From: Cohnella lupini
GTDB taxonomy: Bacteria > Bacillota > Bacilli > Paenibacillales > Paenibacillaceae
Direction: 5' to 3'
NCBI RefSeq assembly: GCF_003386205.1
Contig: NZ_QRDY01000032.1
Span: 1-38,994 of the forward strand
Length of the DNA: 38,994 nucleotides
Both the position numbers and the translations under genes were made by a program. Shown in pieces: positions 23,402-31,822 of this stretch. The notes beneath the pieces are model-generated. The model saw nothing but the letters and a program-made list of their open reading frames with translations, did no database searches and was not told the origin of the DNA. Numbering within the stretch: position 1 is the stretch's first letter; each line of letters opens with the position of its first letter.

Positions 23402-24778
23402 TTATTTACCCAAACAGAATTGGGAGAAAATTTGATCCAGCAACGAATCCCCTGCCGCATCCCCTAATATCTCGCCCAGAGATTCCCATGATGCCGTAAT
23501 ATCGATCTGGATTAGATCAATCGGTACGCTTTCGTACGTAGCGGCTACAGCATCCTCCAGAGATTTCTTCGTCGTATGCAGCAACGCAATATGACGCGCA
23601 TTGCTTACATAAGTAATATCGCCCGAATCGACTGCTCCGCTGAAGAATAACCCGGAGACCGATTTTTCCAGTTCATCTATTCCGTTCCCATCTTTAGCCG
23701 ACAAGTAGACGATACGCTCTTCATTATAATCGTGCCGAACTTCGTCTATTTCCAACGAACCGGGCAAATCGATTTTATTGACGACGATAATCGTCGAACG
23801 ATCCTTCAATTGCTTCAGAAGTTTTCTATCGTCTTCGTGCAACGGCTCATGATGGTTAAGCACAAGCAATATCAGGTCTGCATCGATAAGGGCGTCATGC
23901 GATCTCTCTACGCCGATCTGTTCGACTTTATCGCTCGTTTCCCGAATACCTGCCGTATCCATCAGCCTTAAAGGAATACCGGATAAGGAAACCGACTCTT
24001 CTACAATATCGCGTGTCGTACCCGGGATATCCGTCACGATTGCTTTGTTATCCCGTGCCAAGGCATTCAATAAAGAGGATTTGCCGGCATTCGGACGTCC
24101 GGCGATAACCGTCACGATACCTTCTCTTAAAATCTTGCCTTCGTTAGACTTCAAGAGCAGTTCGTTCACTTGCTTGAGAATCTTGCTGCAGGTACCACGT
24201 ATATAATCGGACGTTAGGTCCTCTACGTCGTGCTCCGGATAGTCTATATTGACCTCTACATGTGCCAGCAACTCGATAAGCTCCTGACGCATAGGGATGA
24301 TTTGCTTAGATAATGCCCCATCCGCCTGTTTTCTAGCCACCTGGAATGCTCGGTCCGATTTCGACCGAATAAGATCGATTACGGCTTCAGCTTGGGCTAA
24401 GTCGATTCTTCCATTCAAGAAGGCGCGTTTCGTAAATTCACCCGGCTCGGCAATTCTAGCTCCGTATCGCAAGACCAGTTCCAAAACCGACTTTACCGCG
24501 ACGATCCCACCGTGAGTGCTTATTTCCACGACGTCTTCGGCCGTGAAAGATCTTGGACCTTTCATTACCGTAACCAGCACTTCATCCAATACATTATCAT
24601 TATGCGGATCTACAATCCAGCCATACTGTACCGTATGAGAAGCCACTTCGCGCAAATCCTGTTTGGATTTGAACACCTTTGCAGCCGTATTTATCGCATC
24701 AGCGCCGCTTAACCGAACAACCGCTATACTTCCTTCTCCTAGAGCGGTCGCGATTGCGGCGATCGTATCTTCGTTCAA
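23402..24778 (-). CDS. mnmE: tRNA modification GTPase MnmE
   Basis: This GTPase partner of MnmG has 458 residues from the TTG at 24778, which has AGAGGG six bases upstream. A TTG six codons earlier overlaps that site. The N-terminal formyl-THF-binding domain (about 1-120) is followed by helical and G domains: G1 GRPNAGKSSLLN, G2 region DIPGTTRDIVEE, G3 DTAGIRE and G4 NKID. The C-terminal CxGK motif (FCLGK) carries the catalytic Cys. Confidence 0.96.
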   Translation of the reverse strand: MNEDTIAAIATALGEGSIAVVRLSGADAINTAAKVFKSKQDLREVASHTVQYGWIVDPHNDNVLDEVLVTVMKGPRSFTAEDVVEISTHGGIVAVKSVLELVLRYGARIAEPGEFTKRAFLNGRIDLAQAEAVIDLIRSKSDRAFQVARKQADGALSKQIIPMRQELIELLAHVEVNIDYPEHDVEDLTSDYIRGTCSKILKQVNELLLKSNEGKILREGIVTVIAGRPNAGKSSLLNALARDNKAIVTDIPGTTRDIVEESVSLSGIPLRLMDTAGIRETSDKVEQIGVERSHDALIDADLILLVLNHHEPLHEDDRKLLKQLKDRSTIIVVNKIDLPGSLEIDEVRHDYNEERIVYLSAKDGNGIDELEKSVSGLFFSGAVDSGDITYVSNARHIALLHTTKKSLEDAVAATYESVPIDLIQIDITASWESLGEILGDAAGDSLLDQIFSQFCLGK

Positions 24779-24851
24779 TGTAATCCCTCTTCCCAAAACT
24801 TATACTTTCTTATTGTTGAAGTAAAACTAAGCCTTCCGAGAGACATGATAC

Positions 24852-24891
24852 AAAAACGCAATGACCCCCCAACGTTGCGGAAGCCATTGCG
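24852..24891 (-). terminator. Terminator after jag
   Basis: Minus strand CGCAATG and CATTGCG pair around a 21-nt loop and are followed directly by TTTTTG. It lies about 12 nt after the jag stop. Confidence 0.65.
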
Positions 24892-24903
24892 CGGTTTACT
24901 ATG

Positions 24904-25521
24904 TTACTTCAAGGCGATTACGATTCTGCGATTTGGTTCCTCGCCCTGGCTGTAAGTCTTCACGGACGGATTTGTTTGAAGCCATGCGTGAATGATTTTC
25001 CGTTCCTGCGAAGTCATCGGTTCTAACATGATTTCTTTGCGCGTCCGAACGACTCTTAATGCCATTCGTTCCGAGAGGGATTCAAGAGTCTGGCGCCTGC
25101 GTTCACGAAATTGCTCGGCATCGAGTACGATTCGAAGATGCTTGTTCGAGTGGCGATTAGCCACGATGTTCACAAGGTACTGCAGAGAATCCAATGTCTG
25201 TCCACGTCGACCGATCAGAATGCCTAAGTCGGAACCCGTTACGTTAATCCGCACTGCATCATTCTCATCTACCCGTTCAACAGAAACGGTAAGTTCCATC
25301 GCCGCCGATACCTCGCGAAGGAAGAGTATCGCCTCTTCCACGCCGTCCGGCAGCAATTCCAACTCCACTTTCGCATCTCTGGCTCCAATGAGCCCGAACA
25401 ACCCTTTGCTTGGCTGTTCCAATACCTTAATGTTCACCCGGTCCTCTTGCACGCCCAGTTGGGCCAGACCTTTACGAACAGCATCTTCTATCGTTTTTCC
25501 CGATGCCAGGAGCTTTTTCAT
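24904..25521 (-). CDS. jag: RNA-binding protein Jag (KhpB/EloR)
   Basis: This RNA-binding protein is linked to YidC2/SpoIIIJ and, in streptococci, to cell elongation. It has 205 residues. The Jag-N domain is about 1-50 (ASGKTIEDAVRKGLAQLGV, PSKGLFGLIG). A KH domain spans about 75-140 (LGILIGRRGQTLDSLQYLV), and an R3H domain about 145-205 (SQERKIIHAWLQ). The ATG overlaps the yidC stop as ATGA. Confidence 0.95.
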   Translation of the reverse strand: MKKLLASGKTIEDAVRKGLAQLGVQEDRVNIKVLEQPSKGLFGLIGARDAKVELELLPDGVEEAILFLREVSAAMELTVSVERVDENDAVRINVTGSDLGILIGRRGQTLDSLQYLVNIVANRHSNKHLRIVLDAEQFRERRRQTLESLSERMALRVVRTRKEIMLEPMTSQERKIIHAWLQTNPSVKTYSQGEEPNRRIVIALK

Positions 25522-26348
25522 TTTACGCGGGCCCCCTTACCTTTACCTTTTGAGTTTGGCTTTGGTTTCGGAGTTTCTTCAACGACTACCGTCTTAGGTG
25601 ATTTTCTATACATGAAATAATTTTGCGTTATCGTGTAGATATTGCTATAAATCCAGTACAGCGGCAATGCGACCGGGAAGTTGATCGCCATAACGAAGAT
25701 CATGACCGGGAAGATGTACATTAAGCCTTTCATCGGACCGACCATCGTTTGCTGCTGTGCCATCATCAACGATTGTACAAGCGTCGTAATCGCGGCAACT
25801 ACCGGAACGACGTAGTAATACCATTGTCCGTCATGCGGCGATAATCCCAGTTGCAGACCAAGAAAGGTATGCTCCCGAATCTCGACGTTCTTATAAATGG
25901 AGTTATACAAAGCAATGAATATCGGCATTTGAACGATAAGCGGCAAACATCCCGCCAACGGATTAACCTGATGCGTCTGGTACAGCTTCATCATTTCCGC
26001 TTGCTGCTGCTTAGGATCGTCCTTGAACTTCTCCCTAACCTTCTTCATTTCCGGTTGAAGCGCCTGCATAGCTTTCGTATTCTTATATTGTTTAATCATT
26101 AGAGGAAGGATTAACGTCCTTACTATAATGGTAAGCAATAAAATCGATAAGCCATAAGATCCGCCGAAGAAATCCGCGAACTTATCCAGCATCAGCGAGA
26201 ACCAATAAACGACGTTTCGCGTCCACCACGACCCGCTATCTGACATAGCACTTGTCGTCACTGCCGGCGTATTCGGCGAGCACCCCGCCAATAGCATCAT
26301 CAGAGATAATGCGCCTAGAACAATCCACCATTTGCGATTTCGCAACAA
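25518..26348 (-). CDS. yidC: Membrane protein insertase YidC (SpoIIIJ type)
   Basis: This insertase helps membrane proteins fold and enter the membrane. In spore formers the origin-linked copy is SpoIIIJ, needed for forespore sigma-G activation. It has 276 residues, with a lipoprotein signal (LLAGC) and five membrane segments. The groove Arg is in TIIVRTLILPL, NPLAGCLPLIVQMPIFIALY is the conserved region, and the C-terminal tail is basic (KPKPNSKGKGKGARVK). The start is TTG (26348) about 10 bases after AGGGGAG. A terminator precedes it, so it may have its own promoter. Confidence 0.95.
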   Translation of the reverse strand: MLRNRKWWIVLGALSLMMLLAGCSPNTPAVTTSAMSDSGSWWTRNVVYWFSLMLDKFADFFGGSYGLSILLLTIIVRTLILPLMIKQYKNTKAMQALQPEMKKVREKFKDDPKQQQAEMMKLYQTHQVNPLAGCLPLIVQMPIFIALYNSIYKNVEIREHTFLGLQLGLSPHDGQWYYYVVPVVAAITTLVQSLMMAQQQTMVGPMKGLMYIFPVMIFVMAINFPVALPLYWIYSNIYTITQNYFMYRKSPKTVVVEETPKPKPNSKGKGKGARVK

Positions 26349-26462
26349 AACTAAAAACTCCCCTCTTAAACGCCCGGCTTGCCGTAATGTAAACTTCTCT
26401 TACTAGCCCAGAATAACCAGTCCAGCATTCAACTATTCAAATCCACTATACCATAAGAAAGA

Positions 26463-26497
26463 AGGCAAAGAAAAGCAAAGGCTTGTCCACCAAGCCT
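26463..26497 (-). terminator. Terminator between rnpA and yidC
   Basis: Minus strand AGGCTTG and CAAGCCT form a 7-bp stem with a 5-nt loop, followed by TTGCTTTTCTTT. It begins five nt after the rnpA stop. Confidence 0.6.
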
Positions 26498-26501
26498 CGT
26501 C

Positions 26502-26921
26502 TTATTTGCCTTGTTTTCCGTTCCGATTGCCCGTTCGATTCCCTCTTGCCGCGCTTGACGTAACCGCACTAGGACTAGGGACAGAACCTTTAAGCAGACC
26601 GGCTTTACGCAGCACATGTAGAATGCTGCTTTCCATCTGCTTATATGGAAGAGATAACGCGGGCTTGCGTACGATTAGAATCAAATCCATATCCTCATGC
26701 AGCTTCGTGGAATTCAACCTTACGATCTCTTTCACCATTCGCCTCAATCGATTTCGTACGACTGCACCGCCTAATTTACTGCTGGCGGATACCCCCATGC
26801 GAAAAGTACTCTTCGAGCGTTTACGCCAATAGACCACGAATTGCGAATTGGCAAACGAACGGCCATAGCGATAAACCACGTTAAAGTCTTCTCTTTTCCG
26901 AAGGCGCAGCTTCCTATGCAT
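26502..26921 (-). CDS. rnpA: Ribonuclease P protein component RnpA
   Basis: This protein subunit of RNase P matures tRNA 5' ends together with the RNA subunit. The chosen ATG at 26921 gives 139 residues, preceded by GGTGTGAA. The frame extends five codons upstream, but that ATG has no ribosome-binding site. It has FRMGVSASSKLGGAVVRNRLRRMVKE, the RNR motif region. It is longer than the typical 110-120 residues because of a Ser/Gly/Arg-rich C-terminal tail (about 115-139). Confidence 0.94.
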   Translation of the reverse strand: MHRKLRLRKREDFNVVYRYGRSFANSQFVVYWRKRSKSTFRMGVSASSKLGGAVVRNRLRRMVKEIVRLNSTKLHEDMDLILIVRKPALSLPYKQMESSILHVLRKAGLLKGSVPSPSAVTSSAARGNRTGNRNGKQGK

Positions 26922-27026
26922 TTCACACCGCTCCATCTATCCGGAAATATCGTTACGCGAACGAGACTCCTCGCCTCATCCGCGATAACCTATTCAGACC
27001 TCACATTTATGCATTCCCAATTAAGT

Positions 27027-27054
27027 AAAAAAAAAGACCACATCGCGTGGTCTT
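27027..27054 (-). terminator. Terminator or attenuator between rpmH and rnpA
   Basis: Minus strand AAGACCAC and GTGGTCTT form an 8-bp stem around GCGAT, with nine T residues from the last arm onward. It is a strong intrinsic terminator seven nt beyond the rpmH stop. Partial read-through would set the rpmH to rnpA ratio. Confidence 0.85.
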
Positions 27055-27060
27055 CATTAA

Positions 27061-27195
27061 CTATGCTGTCAAAACTTTGCGACCTTTATGACGACGAGCA
27101 GAGAGAACTTTACGACCGTTCTTCGAGCTCATGCGGCTACGGAAACCGTGAACCTTCTTACGTTTGCTCACATTCGGCTTGAATGTAGGACCCAT
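27061..27195 (-). CDS. rpmH: Large-subunit ribosomal protein bL34
   Basis: This is a 44-residue basic ribosomal protein, of standard length, with the sequence pattern TFKPNVSKRKKVHGFR and RRHKGRKVLTA. It begins MGP rather than the more usual MRP. GGGGGT lies nine bases before the ATG. The frame is open further upstream, but the extension passes through the promoter and is spurious. It is divergent from dnaA across the origin. Confidence 0.97.
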   Translation of the reverse strand: MGPTFKPNVSKRKKVHGFRSRMSSKNGRKVLSARRHKGRKVLTA

Positions 27196-27232
27196 GATTC
27201 CAACCCCCTTACTTAAAAACTCACGTCCATCT

Positions 27233-27261
27233 ATTAAACCACGTAGCGCCCAAAAAGTCAA
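27233..27261 (-). promoter_or_regulatory. rpmH promoter
   Basis: Minus strand TTGACT (27261-27256) and TTTAAT (27238-27233) are separated by 17 bp, a good vegetative promoter about 40 nt before the rpmH start. Confidence 0.75.
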
Positions 27262-27288
27262 TGAATCATCTATTAACCAATATTTAAG

Positions 27289-27592
27289 TTATGCACATGT
27301 GTATAAAGCGGGAAGTTGTTAACGACGAAAGTTGAACATTGTCGAAGTCTCGCACATCTTATCAACAATATATAGTGCTGTGCACAGTTTTCATCCACAA
27401 GTTATTGAAATTGTGGATAACATATTGAATTTCGTTGAATTCAGAGGGTTTGTCTGCTATGATTAGTCAAGACTTTTCCAGTGGATTACATCCAATCCCC
27501 CTCGATTTATTAACAGCCTGTGAATAACTTTGTGAACAAACCCCCGTGTAAGTGGACATCCCTATAAATAATTCAGGGAATTATGTGGATAA
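27289..27592. other. oriC DnaA-box cluster upstream of dnaA
   Basis: DnaA boxes (TTATNCACA or one mismatch) are: TTATGCACA 27289-27297 and TGTGTATAA 27298-27306 (abutting, inverted); TTATCAACA 27359-27367; TCATCCACA 27391-27399; TGTGGATAA 27412-27420; TGTGAATAA 27519-27527; TGTGAACAA 27531-27539; TGTGGATAA 27584-27592. Four match the consensus fully apart from the free base. The stretch 27262-27670 contains no gene. Confidence 0.93.
27435..27463 (+). promoter_or_regulatory. Candidate dnaA promoter
   Basis: TTGAAT (27435-27440) and TATGAT (27458-27463) lie 17 bp apart. The start point would fall near 27470, leaving a ~200-nt leader. The promoter lies between DnaA boxes at 27412 and 27519, consistent with autoregulation. 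Confidence 0.6.
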
Positions 27593-27670
27593 CTAGTCGA
27601 GCAATACATTCGACTACTCGTTCTCCGCTTATTTTTTGTCCTTGTGATGGGTTAAAGGAGAGAAAATGTC

Positions 27671-29023
27671 GTGGACAACCGCAATAATGAAGTCTGGCAA
27701 CAAGTGTTGTCGGTCATTCAAACGAAGCTAAGCAAGCCAAGCTTCGACACTTGGTTCAAAGCGACGAAGGCTTCTTTTATAAGCGATAACGCGGTTATCG
27801 TAACCGCGCCGACGACTTTTGCCGTCGAATGGCTGGAGACGCGTTACACGAAGCTGGTTTCCTCGACGTTATCCGATTATATCGGCAGATCCGTAGAGGT
27901 TAAGTTTTCTATAGAAGAAGTACGGCCCCCGGAACCGATGGAGCTCGTGCCCTCCTCTCAGACGAATCGGCAGCCGGCGAACGAAGAACCGATGATGCAT
28001 ATGCTGAATCCGAAATATACGTTCGATACTTTCGTCATCGGAGCGGCCAACCGGTTTGCCCATGCCGCATCGTTAGCCGTGGCGGAGTTGCCCGCCAAAT
28101 CCTATAACCCTTTTTTCATGTACGGAGGCGTAGGATTGGGTAAAACCCACCTGATGCATGCCATCGGGCACTATATATTGGAACATAACCCTCATATGAA
28201 GGTTTTGTATCTTTCTTCGGAGAAATTCACCAACGAATTCATCAACGCGATCCGCGATAACCGGGGCGAAAGCTTTCGCAACAAGTATCGCAACATCGAC
28301 GTCCTTCTCATCGACGATATTCAGTTTTTGGCCGGTAAAGAAGGAACGCAAGAGGAATTCTTCCATACTTTTAACGCGCTGCACGAAGAACATAAGCAAA
28401 TCGTCATTTCCAGCGACCGTCCGCCTAAAGAGATACCAACGCTTGAAGAACGGCTTCGATCCCGTTTCGAATGGGGATTGATCACTGATATTCAACCGCC
28501 GGATCTAGAGACCAGGATCGCCATTCTTCGCAAAAAGGCAAAAGCGGAGAACCTCGATATCCCCAATGAAGCTATGATGTACATCGCGAACATGATCGAT
28601 TCCAACATTCGCGAATTGGAAGGCGCGCTCATTCGGATCGTCGCCTACTCCTCCCTGACGAATCAGGACATCACGGCCCACTTGGCGGCGGAAGCGCTGA
28701 AGGATATTCTACCAACCGGGCGAAATAGACTCATCACGATGCAGGATATCCAACAACGGGTCGGCGACTACTACGGGTTGAAGCTTGAGGATTTCAAGGC
28801 GCGCAAGCGAACGAAAGCCGTCGCGTTCCCCAGACAGATCGCCATGTATCTATCCCGCGAGCTAACGGACTACTCCCTTCCCAAGATCGGAGAAGCTTTC
28901 GGCGGCAGGGATCATACGACCGTCATTCACGCTCACGAGAAGATTTCTCAGCTGCTGAAAGTGGATCAGGACTTATACAAAATTATCAACAGTTTGACCG
29001 AAAGAATCAAAAATTTAACGTAA
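27671..29023 (+). CDS. dnaA: Chromosomal replication initiator protein DnaA
   Basis: This AAA+ initiator binds the boxes on both sides of the gene and opens the origin. It has 450 residues. Domain I is 1-85, with a flexible domain II. Walker A is GGVGLGKTHLMHAIGH, Walker B VLLIDDIQFL and the arginine finger is in RLRSRFEWGL. The domain IV HTH (KIGEAFGGRDHTTVIHAHEK) reads DnaA boxes. The start is GTG, with AAAGGAGA nine bases upstream. An overlapping ATG at 27666 is in another frame. Confidence 0.98.
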   Translation: MDNRNNEVWQQVLSVIQTKLSKPSFDTWFKATKASFISDNAVIVTAPTTFAVEWLETRYTKLVSSTLSDYIGRSVEVKFSIEEVRPPEPMELVPSSQTNRQPANEEPMMHMLNPKYTFDTFVIGAANRFAHAASLAVAELPAKSYNPFFMYGGVGLGKTHLMHAIGHYILEHNPHMKVLYLSSEKFTNEFINAIRDNRGESFRNKYRNIDVLLIDDIQFLAGKEGTQEEFFHTFNALHEEHKQIVISSDRPPKEIPTLEERLRSRFEWGLITDIQPPDLETRIAILRKKAKAENLDIPNEAMMYIANMIDSNIRELEGALIRIVAYSSLTNQDITAHLAAEALKDILPTGRNRLITMQDIQQRVGDYYGLKLEDFKARKRTKAVAFPRQIAMYLSRELTDYSLPKIGEAFGGRDHTTVIHAHEKISQLLKVDQDLYKIINSLTERIKNLT

Positions 29024-29032
29024 AAAATCATC

Positions 29033-29076
29033 AACGCCTATACACAAAGCGTCCACATGTGGATAGGCGTTGTTTT
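29033..29076 (+). terminator. dnaA terminator carrying two degenerate DnaA boxes
   Basis: Arms AACGCCTA (29033-29040) and TAGGCGTT (29064-29071) enclose the palindrome TCCACATGTGGA and are followed by GTTTTC. CTATACACA (29038-29046) and TGTGGATAG (29058-29066), each one base from a DnaA box, lie within it. Confidence 0.7.
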
Positions 29077-29091
29077 CGAGCTTTTTCGCGG

Positions 29092-29136
29092 TTATCCACA
29101 TATTCACCGCCCCTACTACGACTTAAAGATTTAAAC
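29092..29136. other. Candidate origin unwinding element (DnaA boxes, GC-rich block, DnaA-trio, AT-rich run)
   Basis: A perfect TTATCCACA (29092-29100) is followed by ATATTCACC (a two-mismatch box), the GC-rich CCGCCCC and CTA-CTA-CGA-CTT (29113-29124). On the complementary strand the last reads as TAG-type trinucleotides. The AT-rich AAAGATTTAAA comes next. That order is the basal unwinding arrangement known for Bacillus subtilis downstream of dnaA. Confidence 0.65.
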
Positions 29137-29151
29137 ATGCTACAATACATG

Positions 29152-29202
29152 CATAAACGACATTTCGACGGGACGATAAAAGACGGCGAAACATCGTTTA
29201 TG
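29152..29202 (+). other. Hairpin in the dnaN leader
   Basis: CATAAACGA (29152-29160) and TCGTTTATG (29194-29202) pair perfectly. After a two-base internal loop, TTTCG/CGAAA continues the stem. It lies between a TACAAT -10-like box (29141-29146) and dnaN, so it would be in the 5' untranslated region of a dnaN transcript. Confidence 0.45.
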
Positions 29203-29276
29203 TCGACGACGATTCCGATAAAGAAAACGAATCGACTTTCTTAGGCAATCGTTAAAAAATCGACGAGGTGAACCCA

Positions 29277-30416
29277 TTGAAATTGACGATATTGCGCAAC
29301 GAGTTAAATGACGCTATACAACATGTATCCAAAGCCGTTGCCACGAGAACTACGATACCTATCCTTAGTGGAATTAAATTGGATGCTAGTCCGGCTGGGG
29401 TTACCTTAACCGCAAGCGATACCGACATTTCCATACAGAGCTTCATACCGCTCGAAACTTCGAATAAAACGATAGCGACGGTGATCCGCTCCGGAAGCGT
29501 CGTGCTTACCGCCAAATTTTTCGTGGAAATCGTCAAAAAACTACCGCATGAGGAAGTTCATATAGAGGTTGGCGATCGGTTTCAGACTTTGATCACTTCG
29601 GGAGCTACGGAAATTCAACTAGTCGGGCTCGATCCCGAAGAGTTCCCGGTGTTGCCTACGATACAAGAAGATCAAGTCGTGTCGATCCCCGGAGATTTGC
29701 TGAGGGACATGATCAGACAGACGGTATTCGCGGTTACGACCAACGAATCGACGCCGATTTTGACCGGCGTATTATGGAATTTGCAGGAAGGCATCTATAA
29801 ATTCGTCGCCACGGACCGGCATCGTTTGGCAAGTCGATCCGCTCCTGTCGAGTTATACGACGTCAGATTTTCGAATATCGTCATTTCCGGCAAAACGTTA
29901 AACGAATTAGCGAAAATCGTGCCCGATCAGAACGTGATGGTCGACATCGTCGTCGCCGAGAACCAGGTGTTGTTTAAGCTAGGCAACGTCTTGTTCTATT
30001 CCAGAATGTTGGACGGGACTTATCCGGATACTTCCAAGATTATTCCGCAAAGCTTCAAAACAGAACTCGTATTAAACACGAAAGCGCTCAGCGATTCCAT
30101 CGATCGCGCCTACCTACTCTCCAGGGAGGAAAAAACGAATATCGTTCGGTTGATGACGACGGATAACGGCGGAATCGAAATTTCCTCGAGCTCCTCCGAA
30201 TTAGGTAAAGTAACCGAACAATTAACCGTGACGGAAATGCGCGGAGAACCGCTCAAAATCGCGTTCAACTCCAAATATATGCTAGACGTGCTGAAGGTTA
30301 TCGACAGCGACGAATTGTTCATCGGATTTAACGGGGCTATGAGTCCGATCATCATCAGACCGAACGATCACGAGAACAGCCTGCATCTTATCCTTCCTTA
30401 CCGGACGACGAATTGA
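29277..30416 (+). CDS. dnaN: DNA polymerase III sliding clamp (beta subunit) DnaN
   Basis: This ring-shaped clamp tethers polymerase to DNA and is a hub for repair proteins. It has 379 residues from TTG at 29277, which has GAGGTG six bases before it and gives the usual N-terminus MKLTILRNELND. The GTG three codons upstream overlaps that ribosome-binding site. The family pattern VSKAVATRTTIPILSGI is near the start and HLILPYRTTN at the end. It has the three repeated clamp domains by length. Confidence 0.96.
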   Translation: MKLTILRNELNDAIQHVSKAVATRTTIPILSGIKLDASPAGVTLTASDTDISIQSFIPLETSNKTIATVIRSGSVVLTAKFFVEIVKKLPHEEVHIEVGDRFQTLITSGATEIQLVGLDPEEFPVLPTIQEDQVVSIPGDLLRDMIRQTVFAVTTNESTPILTGVLWNLQEGIYKFVATDRHRLASRSAPVELYDVRFSNIVISGKTLNELAKIVPDQNVMVDIVVAENQVLFKLGNVLFYSRMLDGTYPDTSKIIPQSFKTELVLNTKALSDSIDRAYLLSREEKTNIVRLMTTDNGGIEISSSSSELGKVTEQLTVTEMRGEPLKIAFNSKYMLDVLKVIDSDELFIGFNGAMSPIIIRPNDHENSLHLILPYRTTN

Positions 30417-30426
30417 GGCGAATAGG

Positions 30427-30642
30427 ATGAAAAGCATCGGAATATCCACGGAATATATCGCTTTGGGTCAGTTCTTGAAGCTTGCCGAATGTATCGGTAC
30501 CGGCGGAGAGGTCAAGCATTTTCTGCAGGAAAAAAGCGTTCTGATCAACCGGGAGCCCGATAATCGCAGAGGACGCAAGCTTAGAGTCGGAGACGTCGTC
30601 GAGGTCGAAGGGTTCGGAACGTTCACGATTACGACCCGCTAA
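30427..30642 (+). CDS. yaaA: S4-domain RNA-binding protein YaaA
   Basis: This is a 71-residue protein made of one S4 RNA-binding domain (YIALGQFLKLAECIGTGGEVKHFL, VLINREPDNRRGRKLRVGDVV). It is the conserved small gene between dnaN and recF. In Bacillus subtilis it is linked to ribosome assembly; the exact function is unsettled. It starts 10 nt after dnaN. Confidence 0.92.
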   Translation: MKSIGISTEYIALGQFLKLAECIGTGGEVKHFLQEKSVLINREPDNRRGRKLRVGDVVEVEGFGTFTITTR

Positions 30643-30687
30643 CGTCGGCCGGGCGATTTCCGAACATAGTTGGAGAGGGAATATCCT

Positions 30688-31806
30688 ATGCACTTAAACA
30701 CATTGGAGCTTCAAGGCTATCGCAACTACGAGTCGTTAAAGCTATCGACCGAAGGCGGCGTCAATATCTTTATCGGACCTAATGCCCAAGGGAAAACCAA
30801 CCTGATCGAAGCCATCCATGTGTTGTCTTTAACCAAGTCTCATCGAACCTCGAAGGACAAGGAATTGATAGGCTGGAATCAAAGCTCGGCCGTCATCAAG
30901 GCGCAGATGAGCAGGAAACACGGCGATGTCAGCCTTGAATTACAATTATCGGCGCAAGGCAAGAAGGCGAAAGTAAACGGCTTGGAGCAACGCAAGCTTA
31001 GCAGCTTCGTAGGTACGCTTAACGTGGTGTTGTTCGCTCCGGAAGATCTGGATATCGTCAAGGGAGCACCGGGAGTACGTCGCCGATTCATGGACATGGA
31101 AATCGGCCAGGTGCATCCCGGTTATTTGTACGACATGCAGCAGTACCAGAAAATATTGCAGCAGAGGAATAATTACCTGAAGTCCACCGACATTCACAGG
31201 GCCTCTCCGGAGATGCTGGACGTATGGAATGAACAGCTTGCGACGACAGGTGTTAAAATGATGCAAAAAAGGAAAAACTTTATTGTACAGCTTCAGAAGT
31301 GGGCGGAGAAAATCCATGCCGGGATCACCGGAGGGACGGAACTATTCACCGTGGAGTATAAGCCCTCTTTCGGGAGCGCGATTGGTATGGATAACCAAGA
31401 TCAATCTTCTTTATTCCAACAATTTATGTTAAAGTTAACGCAAGGCAAGGAACAGGAATTCCGGCGGGGCATGACGATGGCCGGTCCGCATCGCGATGAT
31501 TTGGCTTTTGCCATCAACGGCAAGGACGTCCAATCTTTCGGATCCCAAGGACAGCAACGCACGGCTGCATTGTCTTTAAAGCTCGCCGAATTGGAATTGA
31601 TGCACGAAGAAATCGGAGAATACCCGTTATTGCTGCTTGACGACGTTCTATCGGAGCTCGATCAAACACGGCAAACACAACTCATCGAGACCTTTCAGAG
31701 CCGCGTCCAGACTTTTATCACGACGACGGGGTTGGAAAGCGTCAACATGAGTCGATTGAAGAATGCTTCTATTTTCCACGTGAGAGACGGTCAATTGCTG
31801 CGATAA
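30688..31806 (+). CDS. recF: DNA replication and repair protein RecF
   Basis: This SMC-like ATPase loads RecA at gapped DNA with RecO and RecR. It has 372 residues. Walker A is IGPNAQGKTNLIEAI, the signature-type motif is in FGSQGQQRTAALSLKLAEL, and Walker B is LLLLDDVLSELD. The ATG at 30688 has GAGAGGG eight bases before it. The frame is open six codons earlier, but that TTG overlaps the ribosome-binding site. Confidence 0.95.
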   Translation: MHLNTLELQGYRNYESLKLSTEGGVNIFIGPNAQGKTNLIEAIHVLSLTKSHRTSKDKELIGWNQSSAVIKAQMSRKHGDVSLELQLSAQGKKAKVNGLEQRKLSSFVGTLNVVLFAPEDLDIVKGAPGVRRRFMDMEIGQVHPGYLYDMQQYQKILQQRNNYLKSTDIHRASPEMLDVWNEQLATTGVKMMQKRKNFIVQLQKWAEKIHAGITGGTELFTVEYKPSFGSAIGMDNQDQSSLFQQFMLKLTQGKEQEFRRGMTMAGPHRDDLAFAINGKDVQSFGSQGQQRTAALSLKLAELELMHEEIGEYPLLLLDDVLSELDQTRQTQLIETFQSRVQTFITTTGLESVNMSRLKNASIFHVRDGQLLR

Positions 31807-31822
31807 TGTAAGGGGGAACTCC

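Noticed and set aside
26922..26936. rnpA start at the first ATG (26936)
   Set aside because: There is no ribosome-binding site before it, whereas the ATG at 26921 has GGTGTGAA and matches the usual RnpA N-terminus.
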